A stretch of 41,928 bases of DNA from JACQBY01 sp041486115 (GTDB lineage: Bacteria; Nitrospirota; Nitrospiria; JACQBW01). Under the pieces are notes generated by a model. The model was given only the letters and a program-made list of their open reading frames with translations. It was not told the origin of the DNA and searched no databases. Positions 8,772-16,377 of the stretch are shown one piece after another. The position numbers and the translations under genes were made by a program. The first letter of the stretch is position 1. The number at the start of each line of letters is the position of its first letter. Location of the stretch: the NCBI GenBank assembly GCA_041486115.1, contig JBGPKT010000007.1, positions 1 through 41,928 of the forward strand, read 5' to 3'.

Positions 8772-10019
8772 TTATCCTTTTATAGAGTGGGCCTGTTTAT
8801 CTTTAACAGGAACAGGCGCCGTTTGATAGAATGTTTTGATTTTATTTATTTTATCGAACGAGACCAATTGATTGAACGTCCTGAAGGGGGCGACGCCAAA
8901 ACCCATCTCCTGCCCCCACTTTGATATTTCGTCCACGAGGCCGTAATCAAACAGACCCAGCGCATAGTTCTGTTCCCATCCGCGGGCGCCCAGAATCAGG
9001 GTTTCTCCCAGACAAGTATAAACATCATTTTTAATGGGGAAGTTAAAATTAAAATTGGAATAGACCTCCGGAGCATTGGCGACGACATCCAGGACCAGGA
9101 CATCCGGCCTTTGAATCACCAGTTCCATGGAGGTATTGCGCGGGGCGGTGTCGTCCAGAATGACAGCTCCCGATTTCAGATGCCGGGGTTGAATGATGAC
9201 TTCAAGAGAATTGGTCACCACAATAATGATATCGGCTTCTTTCAAATCGGAGATATTGACGGAAACCACGACTTTTCTCGGTTCGATGACCTCTTTTCGC
9301 GGTTCTGAAATTTCTTTTGCCAGTTTCTCCAGAGCCTGTTTTTTCCGCTGGCGGTCAATGAGGAGGAGTTTCATCGGTTTTTTTTGGGAAATAAGGCGCG
9401 AGACCGGGTTACCCATATATCCTGCGGCTCCCAAAACGGCAACCGTGAGGGTCCGGAGGTCTCTTTCAAGCATTTTTGCGACCTCGTCGAGCATGTTCAG
9501 AATAATAGAAGTTGTATAGGCATGTCCCGAAGTGATCCCCGTTTTCACCTTGTCGCTCAAATAGGTCCCGCCGTCCGTCATGGAGGCGGTCAAGGCTCCA
9601 AGCCCGATGATTTTGCACCCCAGTTTTTCGGCAAATTGGACCGTCTTCAGGATCCGGCGTTTGGCGAGTTTGGGATCAAGATGCATCTGTTTTGCCGAAA
9701 GGGGACAGATCACAATATAGCCGTTCACCGGCTGGTCTTTGTTTTGGAAGTCTGTCCCTTTTAATCCGGTGACTCTGGAACCGATCAGGGGGGGGAGATG
9801 ATAGATAATTTTTTCGATAAACCGGGAGGAAACAAATTTTGCAAACGGGAATTTTTTTTGAACATCCATGAGGTTCTGCGGATGAATGAGAAACCCAAAC
9901 TCCCCTTTTTTGACCAGACCTCTGACTATAAAAACCGGGAGCCAGGGGATCAGGAAATCTCTCAGCGCATAAAGAATTAACCCCATGGATTCTATCGCAG
10001 TGCTCAGCTTTTTGGGCAA
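8772..10019 (-). CDS. acyl-ACP reductase (AAR)-like / shikimate-dehydrogenase-like oxidoreductase
   Basis: 415 residues. The middle and C-terminal parts align by eye with cyanobacterial long-chain acyl-ACP reductase. A GLGALTAS region (139-146) matches the AAR segment ALGGFSS. The nucleotide site is VAVLGAAGYMGNPVSRL (GAAGYMG at 197-203), and YTCLGETLILGARGWEQN follows. Cys336 in that segment sits where AAR carries its acyl-accepting Cys. AAR reduces fatty acyl-ACP/CoA to fatty aldehyde with NADPH. The N-terminal 90 residues, with a hydrophobic stretch, are longer than in AAR and may bind the membrane. Start is TTG 10019; ATG at 9986 is possible. First gene of the operon with the kinase and regulator. 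An aldehyde-deformylating oxygenase is not seen nearby. Exact substrate uncertain. Confidence 0.75.
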   Translation of the reverse strand: MPKKLSTAIESMGLILYALRDFLIPWLPVFIVRGLVKKGEFGFLIHPQNLMDVQKKFPFAKFVSSRFIEKIIYHLPPLIGSRVTGLKGTDFQNKDQPVNGYIVICPLSAKQMHLDPKLAKRRILKTVQFAEKLGCKIIGLGALTASMTDGGTYLSDKVKTGITSGHAYTTSIILNMLDEVAKMLERDLRTLTVAVLGAAGYMGNPVSRLISQKKPMKLLLIDRQRKKQALEKLAKEISEPRKEVIEPRKVVVSVNISDLKEADIIIVVTNSLEVIIQPRHLKSGAVILDDTAPRNTSMELVIQRPDVLVLDVVANAPEVYSNFNFNFPIKNDVYTCLGETLILGARGWEQNYALGLFDYGLVDEISKWGQEMGFGVAPFRTFNQLVSFDKINKIKTFYQTAPVPVKDKQAHSIKG

Positions 10020-10212
10020 GGGTTCCGCCTGATCTAAAAGTGGTTCAAAACATCAGTACTATAAGTATATTTCTAAACTAAAATGCAATAAGTGGGCCTT
10101 TCAAATTAAAACCAATAAAAAAATAAATACCATTATATTTCAATGTGTTATGAGTTACATGGGAATGAGAAATGTGTTTCAGAACGGTCTGGGTATGAAG
10201 TTAGGGTAAGAC
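10020..10212 (-). promoter_or_regulatory. AT-rich promoter region of the AAR-kinase-regulator operon
   Basis: This AT-rich stretch separates the suhB end from the operon start. On the minus strand there are -10-like hexamers TATACT (10069-10064) and TATAGT (10063-10058), and a TTGCAT (10088-10083) 19 bases upstream of the latter. Which one is used cannot be decided. No gene is seen here. Confidence 0.35.
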
Positions 10213-11094
10213 TTAAGCCGTTTTTTGGAGGATATCGGCCATTTGGGAATGGATCTGTCCGTTGGAGGCCAGAATGTTTTTTGAATAAATCGAGAGTGCT
10301 TCTCCGTTAAACCCGGAGATCCGGCCCCCGGCTTCTTCGATGATTAAACTTCCCGCGGCCACGTCCCACGGAGAGAGGTTTAATTCCCAGAAACCGTCAA
10401 AATATCCCGCGGCCAGATAACAGAGGTCAAGCGCGGCGGAGCCGGTCCGCCTGACCCCCTGGGAAGCCTGGCAGAACTGAAAAAAATGAGTAAAAATATG
10501 GCCGGGATGGTCTCTGAAATCATAAGGAAAACCGGTAATCAGAAGCGAGCGGCAGAGCTCATTTTCTTTTGAGACTTGAATTGGCTGGCCGTTCAGGAAT
10601 GCTCCGGTTCCCTTTGACGCGTAAAACAGATCGTTTCGGAGCGGGTCATACACGACCCCCAGAATCACGGCTCCGTCAAGCTCCAGGCCGATCGATACGC
10701 AAAAAAAGGGAAACCCATGGACATAATTGGTGGTGCCGTCCAGGGGATCGATAATCCATTTATAAGGTGAAGTAACCCGTTTGAGGAGTGCTTCACGCGG
10801 GGGCACGGGGGGCATTGAGTGCGTTTTACGAAGGCCCCCCGATATAATTTGGAGTCCTTCGGATCCCGACGTCGCCTGTTGGAGGAGCCCTCCTTCTTCA
10901 GCCAGAATCTGATGATCGGGAAAGCGCTCTTTAATCAGGCCGGTAATCACTTTTTCAGATTCCAGATCGATGTTGGAAACCAGATTATGCTTTCCCTGAT
11001 CTTTATATTCCACATGGAGCTGGCGATTGTGCCGGGTGAGGACTTCTCCCGCCATCCGGGCGGCCGCGGTTGCAACATCTAAAAACGATTTCAT
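10213..11094 (-). CDS. suhB: inositol-monophosphatase family protein (SuhB-like) with in-frame repeat insertion
   Basis: 293 residues against about 260-267 for typical members. Metal and catalytic motifs are present: EEGG at 66-69, WIIDPLDGTTN at 113-123 and the C-terminal WDVAAGSLIIEEAGG. The family hydrolyses inositol-1-phosphate or related sugar phosphates with Mg2+; bacterial SuhB also acts in rRNA transcription complexes. Between EEGG and WIIDP there are 43 residues where about a dozen are usual. Residues 83-110 (IISGGLRKTHSMPPVPP and on to VTSP) are encoded exactly by GC-rich repeat copy B, read antisense. The frame is kept and all motifs survive, so the protein may still work. Last gene of the ten-gene operon, 6 bases after mutS. 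Confidence 0.9.
   Translation of the reverse strand: MKSFLDVATAAARMAGEVLTRHNRQLHVEYKDQGKHNLVSNIDLESEKVITGLIKERFPDHQILAEEGGLLQQATSGSEGLQIISGGLRKTHSMPPVPPREALLKRVTSPYKWIIDPLDGTTNYVHGFPFFCVSIGLELDGAVILGVVYDPLRNDLFYASKGTGAFLNGQPIQVSKENELCRSLLITGFPYDFRDHPGHIFTHFFQFCQASQGVRRTGSAALDLCYLAAGYFDGFWELNLSPWDVAAGSLIIEEAGGRISGFNGEALSIYSKNILASNGQIHSQMADILQKTA
10766..10848 (+). repeat. GC-rich inverted-repeat element, copy B (inside suhB)
   Basis: Begins GGTGAAG and contains GGGGCACGGGGGGC (10800-10813), identical to copy A. It ends ATTGAGTG..TTTTACGAAG, then GCCCCCCGATATAAT. Compared with copy A it lacks about 65 internal bases and carries a different 27-base stretch after GGTGAAG. That stretch closes a GTGAAG/CTTCAC mini-palindrome. 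It lies in frame in suhB. Confidence 0.75.
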
Positions 11095-11100
11095 CTCCTG

Positions 11101-13734
11101 TTATCCGTTTTGTTGTTCGAGCATGGCTTTGATCCGGTGAATGAAGTTGATGGCTTCCAGAGGGGTCAAGTTCAAAAGGTCGATTTTTTTTATCATTTCC
11201 ACAGCCTGATTTCTATTCGATTCGGCCCGGGAGAGAAACAAGTCGACCTGATTCGCTTCGGGAGGAGGAGCCTCGCTGGAATGGGATATTCTGGGAAGAC
11301 CGGAGGCGTCGAGCGCTTCTCCTTCGAGATTGGCCAGCAGCTCCTTTGAGCGTTTGATCACTTCGGAAGGAATGCCGGCAAGCCGGGCGACCTGAATGCC
11401 GTAACTCCGGTCGGCCGCGCCGGGGGCGATCTTTCTCAGAAAAATAATTTCATCATTCCATTCTTTAACCGAGATATTATAATTTTTCGCATTTGCCCAT
11501 GTCAGGGGGAGGCCGGTCAGTTCAAGATAATGGGTGGCAAAGAGGGTCCGGCTTCCGGTCCGTTTCAAAATATATTCGGCCACGGCCCAGGCGATGCTGA
11601 TCCCGTCATAGGTGCTCGTCCCTCTTCCGATTTCATCAAGAAGGATAAGACTTTCGGATGTTGCGCTGTTTAAGATGCCGGCGGTTTCCATCATTTCGAC
11701 CATGAAAGTGCTCTGCCCCTGGCTGAGATAGTCTGCCGCTCCGATTCGGGTAAAGAGCCGGTCAACGATTCCGAGGGTGCATTCCTTTGCCGGGACAAAG
11801 TTTCCCATCTGGGCCATGATCACGATCAGGGCCACCTGCCGCATATAGGTCGATTTTCCAGCCATATTCGGCCCCGTGATCACCATCATGGCGTTCTCGG
11901 GGTCAAAAAAGGCGTCGTTTGGAACAAATTGCCCGGGGGGGAGGATTTTCTCGATGACCGGGTGCCTCCCTTCGACGATTTTTAAGCCGCGTGAAGCTTC
12001 TTCAATGACCGGACGGACATAATGGTTCTCTCTCGCGGTTTCTGCAAAGGCAATCAGGATATCGATCGCCGCCAGGGTACCGGCCATCAAGAGAATTCTG
12101 GAGGACTCGCCTGAAATGCTCTTCCGTATTTTTTCAAACAGGGCTTGTTCTAATTCCCGGATGGTTTTCTCGGATTCCCTGATTTTATATTCATATTCGG
12201 TGAGTTCAGCGATGGTATACCGCTCGGCATGGGCCAGGGTCTGTTTCCGGTGATAATGCCCGGGAACACGGTCGGACTTTCCTTTCGGGACTTCAATGTA
12301 ATACCCGGCGACCTGGTTGTATCTGATTTTTAACTGCTCAATCCCGGTTTTTTCTTTCTCTGTTTTTTCCAGACCGGCCAGGAATGTTTTCATATTCCGT
12401 CCGAGGGACTTCAATTCGTCAAGCTCGGGGGAGTACCCCATTTTAATTAATGATCCTGCCTCCGGGGAAAGTGGAGAATCTTCGGTGATGGAACCTTCAA
12501 TCAGATGGATGAGATCTTCAAGGTTATCCCACTTTTTCAGAAATTCCTCCAATAAGGGGGGGAGGGAGAGCTGGAGCTGTTTCTCAATGGCTTTTAGCGG
12601 GTGAAGCGATTTTTTTAAGGCAACCAGGTCCCTGCCGTTACATCCGTTTAACGAAATCCTGCTGACAATTCTTTCGATATCATGAATCCTTTTCAATTCG
12701 CTGATCAGGCGGCGTGACAATTCAAAGCGGTGATAGAAGAAGTCGACGCACGCCTGCCTCTGCTGAATTTCCTCTTTATGGATCAGGGGCCTCAACATCC
12801 ATTTTTTGAGCAGGCGGCTCCCCATGGCGGTTTCTGTTTTATCCATGACCCAGAGTAGAGACCGCTCTGTTTTCCCGTCGTAGCTGTTCCGGTCCAATTC
12901 AAGGCTCAGATGGGTGGAATGGTCCATAATCATATACCCTTCGAAGCGGATCAGGTTCAGCCGGGTGACATGCGACAGGGGAGCTTTCACCATCTGGAGC
13001 AAATAGGAGAAAAGAGTTCCTGCGGCAGAGACCGCCATCGGCCGGTCTTCGCACCCGAAAACGGAAAGGTCGGGGACGTTAAAGTGGTCCAGGAGAGCGG
13101 AGGCCGAGGGTTCGTAAGCAAAGCGGTCCGGAGAGATCCGGTGGAATTTCCAGAAGGGGTTCGACTCGATTGGTATGAGCGCCGGATCGGACAGAGGCTT
13201 GTCAGGGATGAGGATTTCTCTGGGGCGGAGGGTTTCCAGCTCTTTGCAAAGATCAGAAAGGGCGGTCTTTCCTTCAAATTCCGCGCAGCTAAAATCTCCG
13301 GTCGAAATGTCGATAAAAGCCAGGCCCGCCTTTTCATGCCCGGCAAGGAAAGCGGCGAAGTAATTGTTGCTTTGGCTTTCCAGAAGCTCCGATTCGATAA
13401 GAGTTCCGGGAGAAATGACCCTGACGACCTCCCGCTTAACGATCCCTTTAACCATTCGGGGATCTTCCATCTGTTCGCAAAGAGCGACCCGCAGGCCGGC
13501 CTTGATGAATTTAACGAGATAATTGTTCAAGGCATGGTGGGGGATTCCGCAAAGGGGAACACCATTTTCCTTCGATTTGTCCCTCGAGGTCAGGGCGATA
13601 TTGAGTATTTTGGAAGCGGTGACGGCATCCTCAAAAAACATTTCATAAAAATCCCCCACCCGGAAGAGGAGAATGGCCTCCGGGTGGCTTTTTTTAATTG
13701 CCAGATATTGTTTCATCAGCGGGGTATGTTCCAT
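11101..13734 (-). CDS. mutS: DNA mismatch repair protein MutS
   Basis: 877 residues, full length for MutS1. The mismatch-binding motif GDFYEMF is at the N-terminus, followed by the lever and clamp region. The ABC-type ATPase has Walker A GPNMAGKST, signature/Walker B region LILLDEIGRGTSTYDG and the conserved ATHYLELT switch. The C-terminal dimer helix-turn-helix region (LTPLEAINFIHRIKAML) is present. MutS recognises mispairs and recruits MutL. It is the ninth gene of the long minus operon, 20 bases after the LapA-domain gene. mutL is not in the window. Confidence 0.97.
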   Translation of the reverse strand: MEHTPLMKQYLAIKKSHPEAILLFRVGDFYEMFFEDAVTASKILNIALTSRDKSKENGVPLCGIPHHALNNYLVKFIKAGLRVALCEQMEDPRMVKGIVKREVVRVISPGTLIESELLESQSNNYFAAFLAGHEKAGLAFIDISTGDFSCAEFEGKTALSDLCKELETLRPREILIPDKPLSDPALIPIESNPFWKFHRISPDRFAYEPSASALLDHFNVPDLSVFGCEDRPMAVSAAGTLFSYLLQMVKAPLSHVTRLNLIRFEGYMIMDHSTHLSLELDRNSYDGKTERSLLWVMDKTETAMGSRLLKKWMLRPLIHKEEIQQRQACVDFFYHRFELSRRLISELKRIHDIERIVSRISLNGCNGRDLVALKKSLHPLKAIEKQLQLSLPPLLEEFLKKWDNLEDLIHLIEGSITEDSPLSPEAGSLIKMGYSPELDELKSLGRNMKTFLAGLEKTEKEKTGIEQLKIRYNQVAGYYIEVPKGKSDRVPGHYHRKQTLAHAERYTIAELTEYEYKIRESEKTIRELEQALFEKIRKSISGESSRILLMAGTLAAIDILIAFAETARENHYVRPVIEEASRGLKIVEGRHPVIEKILPPGQFVPNDAFFDPENAMMVITGPNMAGKSTYMRQVALIVIMAQMGNFVPAKECTLGIVDRLFTRIGAADYLSQGQSTFMVEMMETAGILNSATSESLILLDEIGRGTSTYDGISIAWAVAEYILKRTGSRTLFATHYLELTGLPLTWANAKNYNISVKEWNDEIIFLRKIAPGAADRSYGIQVARLAGIPSEVIKRSKELLANLEGEALDASGLPRISHSSEAPPPEANQVDLFLSRAESNRNQAVEMIKKIDLLNLTPLEAINFIHRIKAMLEQQNG

Positions 13735-13754
13735 AGGATTGGCCTGCCGGGAGA

Positions 13755-14093
13755 TTAAAGGGTTTCGGGAGGGTTCCCCTGCGATATAGCGGAAGAAAGA
13801 GGCGGAGGAGGGGGCGTCGGCGCAGGCAGTATCCTCAGGGAGCCAATCTGTTCTTCCAGAGAATCGATCTCTTTTTTCTGCCTTCTTGTTTCCAACTTCA
13901 GTTTAATCCAGCCTGGGAGAATCAAAATAATCGCGGCAACGAGTCCGGATAAAAAAGTTCCCGAAAAGAGCAAATAGAGAGGGATCGGCTTATTGAATTC
14001 CAGAAACTGGATCTGGACCGCCTGGTCCCGGTTGTTAAACAGAAAAAAGAAAAGGATGACGAATAGAATAGTAAATAAAATCACCCGGATCAT
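13755..14093 (-). CDS. LapA-domain membrane protein
   Basis: 112 residues from the ATG at 14093, which has AGGAGCG just upstream. Longer open starts would overlap the HIT gene and are rejected. Two membrane helices (residues about 1-20 and 35-60) flank a short loop with the NNRDQAVQIQFL pattern typical of LapA/YciS domains. A cytosolic coiled segment (LETRRQKKEIDSLEEQIGSL) and a Pro-rich tail follow. In E. coli LapA works with LapB in lipopolysaccharide control; whether that holds here is unknown. It is co-transcribed between HIT and mutS. Confidence 0.82.
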   Translation of the reverse strand: MIRVILFTILFVILFFFLFNNRDQAVQIQFLEFNKPIPLYLLFSGTFLSGLVAAIILILPGWIKLKLETRRQKKEIDSLEEQIGSLRILPAPTPPPPPLSSAISQGNPPETL

Positions 14094-14104
14094 AAACGCT
14101 CCTG

Positions 14105-14584
14105 CTATTTTGTAAAGGTAGAAAGAAGTTTGTCGTAAGTCCGCTCGAGATGCTCGGGCATGACCTTGACCTCTGAAAATAAAGGCATAAAATTGGTATC
14201 CCCCGTCCATCGCGGAACGATATGGATGTGGACATGGTCTTCAATTCCTGCTCCCGCCACTTTTCCCATATTGACTCCCAGATTAAACCCCTCGGGGTTA
14301 AAAGCCTGTCTGAGCGCGGATATCGAGGCCTGAACGCCCTCCATCATATCCGTCAGCGTCTCGACCGGCAGAAGGTCGACTCCGTTAACATGTTGATAGG
14401 GGGAGATCAGCAGATGGGCATGGTTATAGGGGTAAATATTCATCATGACAAACGACAGCTTGTTTTTCCGGAGGATAAAATTTTCTTTGTCCCGGTTTTC
14501 TTTCGGTTTGTCGCAAAAAATGCAGCCGGTCGGTTTTTGACCTTTAATAAATTCCATGCGCCAGGGAGCCCAGAGCGGTTTCAC
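14105..14584 (-). CDS. HIT-family hydrolase/phosphorylase (Ap4A-type)
   Basis: 159 residues. Zinc ligands CIFC are near the N-terminus. The histidine triad HVHIHIVPRW (H-x-H-x-H) is the nucleotide-phosphate active site. The PLWAPWRMEFI start is typical of the Ap4A phosphorylase-like branch of HIT proteins. The GTG start at 14584 shares GTGA with the stop of the uracil-DNA glycosylase gene; a start at 14671 would lie deep in that gene. The likely role is cleavage of dinucleoside polyphosphates or nucleotidyl adducts. Member of the pdxJ-suhB operon. Confidence 0.9.
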   Translation of the reverse strand: MKPLWAPWRMEFIKGQKPTGCIFCDKPKENRDKENFILRKNKLSFVMMNIYPYNHAHLLISPYQHVNGVDLLPVETLTDMMEGVQASISALRQAFNPEGFNLGVNMGKVAGAGIEDHVHIHIVPRWTGDTNFMPLFSEVKVMPEHLERTYDKLLSTFTK

Positions 14585-15312
14585 GTGAGGTTTCCATCCT
14601 TTCCTCGAATCGGGTCGGCGGGAGGGGGTTCCAGTTTGAGTTCCTTCATGATCTCTTGAAGGTCCCCCCACGAAGTCTTTTTTTCAGAGGGATTTCGGAG
14701 GAGATACGCCGGGTGATAAGTCGGCATCAGCTTGATCCCCTCATAAAGATGGAACCGTCCCCGCAGTTTGGAGATCTTTTCCTCTGTTTTTAACAGCGTC
14801 TGGGCGGCAAAAGCGCCCAGGGTGCAGATGATCTTAGGATTCAGCGCTTTGATCTGCGCCGTTAAGAAAGGGGAGCAGGCGGCAATCTCTTCCGGCTCCG
14901 GATTCCGATTATTCGGGGGGCGGCATTTCACCACGTTGGCGATAAAGACCTGTTCCCGTGTCAATCCCATCGCTTCGATCATTTTTGTCAGAAGCTGGCC
15001 GGCTCTTCCCACGAAAGGTTTCCCCTGCAAATCCTCCTCCTCTCCCGGGCCTTCCCCCACAAAGAGGATACCGGGATTGGGAGATCCCGTTCCAAAGACG
15101 ATCTGCGTGCGGGTTACGTGGAGGTTGCATCTCTGGCAATCTCCCATCCACTCGCGGATACTCTCAAGCGTCCGGAGATTCTTCGGAGACGGCGGAACCT
15201 CTTTTACGCCCATATCAGAGACTCCCATTTCACGCGCAAAGCGAAGATGCGCTTCCACGTCCTTGACAATCGAAACATATTCCTCCTGGAGGGTTTTGCC
15301 CGATTTTTTCAT
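14581..15312 (-). CDS. udg: uracil-DNA glycosylase, family 4 (4Fe-4S)
   Basis: 243 residues. Four cysteines suitable for the iron-sulfur cluster are at 59, 62, 130 and 146. The catalytic loop GEGPGEEEDLQGKPFVGRAG and the downstream motif HPAYLLRN are present. Family 4 enzymes remove uracil from DNA and are common in thermophiles and many bacteria. It overlaps tsaE by 4 bases upstream and the HIT gene by 4 bases downstream. The first 50 residues are a variable helical extension also common in the family. Confidence 0.93.
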   Translation of the reverse strand: MKKSGKTLQEEYVSIVKDVEAHLRFAREMGVSDMGVKEVPPSPKNLRTLESIREWMGDCQRCNLHVTRTQIVFGTGSPNPGILFVGEGPGEEEDLQGKPFVGRAGQLLTKMIEAMGLTREQVFIANVVKCRPPNNRNPEPEEIAACSPFLTAQIKALNPKIICTLGAFAAQTLLKTEEKISKLRGRFHLYEGIKLMPTYHPAYLLRNPSEKKTSWGDLQEIMKELKLEPPPADPIRGKDGNLT

Positions 15313-15767
15313 TGCAAACCGATGCCGGCCGTTAAGGAAAAAACTCCTGCCGTTAAAAAATGAAGCGCTCTTTTATTTTCTCCCTCAAAGGTCAATTGAA
15401 TATCAAGCCGGTCGGGGGGGAGGAGCGCTTTTGCCCGTTCAGGCCATTCAATGATCAGGACCGTATCCGGATCTTCCTGTTCAAACAGTCCGAGCCGTTG
15501 AACCTCTTCAGGAGATTCCAGGCGGTATAAATCGACATGGGCCAGGGGGAACTTTCCCTGGTATTCCCCCCTCAGGATAAACGTGGGACTGCAGAGGTTT
15601 TCCGGATGAATGCCGAGAGCCGCTCCGACCCCTTTGACAAAAGAAGTTTTTCCGGCGCCAAGGGGCCCCGACAGGGTAATCACCTCACCCCCTTTGAGGG
15701 CGCTTCCGAGGGTTCTCCCGGCGGCAACCGTTTGGTCCGTACTCTCTGTTTTGACCAAGCCCCGCAT
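15309..15767 (-). CDS. tsaE: tRNA threonylcarbamoyladenosine biosynthesis ATPase TsaE
   Basis: 152 residues from ATG 15767, the usual family length. It begins just after the upstream stop (TAA at 15771-15769); a start at 15860 would add 31 residues inside the upstream gene. Walker A GPLGAGKTSF, the family motif SPTFILRGEY, HVDLYRL and the acidic IEWPERA are all present. TsaE is the ATPase that, with TsaB and TsaD, makes t6A37 in ANN-decoding tRNAs. Neighbour nnr is a frequent genomic companion. Confidence 0.95.
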   Translation of the reverse strand: MRGLVKTESTDQTVAAGRTLGSALKGGEVITLSGPLGAGKTSFVKGVGAALGIHPENLCSPTFILRGEYQGKFPLAHVDLYRLESPEEVQRLGLFEQEDPDTVLIIEWPERAKALLPPDRLDIQLTFEGENKRALHFLTAGVFSLTAGIGLQ

Positions 15768-15768
15768 C

Positions 15769-16377
15769 TTAAGCTGCCGATTCCATCGCTTCAGCCAGAT
15801 CCCGCAACATGCCAAAGCCCCCTGCAACCGCTTCGGGATGGGTATCTTTGATACCGTCATAAGGCTTGCTGATAATCACGGCATCGGGGCCGCAGACGAT
15901 AGCTGAGTACTGTTCAAGCTGTGGGAGATTTCTGACTACTTTTTCGTTTTTAAAAAAGAGCCTGGCCCGTTCTTCGTCGCTGCTCCGGATTTCAAACCTG
16001 GCGTCGAGATCGGGTATGATTTTTCCCGCATTTTTTTCGAGCCGGCTATTTTGTACCGGCCTGTAAAAGTTTTCCTTTTTCAGAAAAAGGGAAAAGGGGG
16101 CTTTTACTTCCACCGAGCTGGTAAAGTAAATCACGCTGGTCTGCTTCCCCTCCGCGATATAGAAAAACGCTGAAAGTTTCCGATTTCTTTCCTTACCTTC
16201 AAAAGAGGGAAAAGAGAGGATATTTTTCTGAACGGCTTTACCTTCGATGCCGATTTGAGCGGGGAGCCGCTGAAAGTTTTTAAAAATCTTTCCACGGCTC
16301 TGAACGGTATGGGTGAACATGCTCACTGCCAGCGCTACCATGAGAATGGAGAAAAGGATGCTCAGCTCAAAAATCAT
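15769..16377 (-). CDS. membrane-anchored protein of unknown function
   Basis: 202 residues. One N-terminal hydrophobic helix (residues about 3-22) is followed by a soluble alpha/beta region without a motif I recognise. The pattern (FYIAEGKQTSVIYF, then ARFEIRSSDEERARLFFKNE) resembles uncharacterised single-pass proteins with a beta-rich head. It overlaps nnr by 11 bases and sits between nnr and tsaE, a place where these two genes are normally adjacent. No function is proposed. Confidence 0.75.
   Translation of the reverse strand: MIFELSILFSILMVALAVSMFTHTVQSRGKIFKNFQRLPAQIGIEGKAVQKNILSFPSFEGKERNRKLSAFFYIAEGKQTSVIYFTSSVEVKAPFSLFLKKENFYRPVQNSRLEKNAGKIIPDLDARFEIRSSDEERARLFFKNEKVVRNLPQLEQYSAIVCGPDAVIISKPYDGIKDTHPEAVAGGFGMLRDLAEAMESAA

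Noticed and set aside
12910..13758. 282-codon plus-strand frame opposite mutS
   Set aside because: Antisense shadow of a clearly conserved gene; no start signal or motif.
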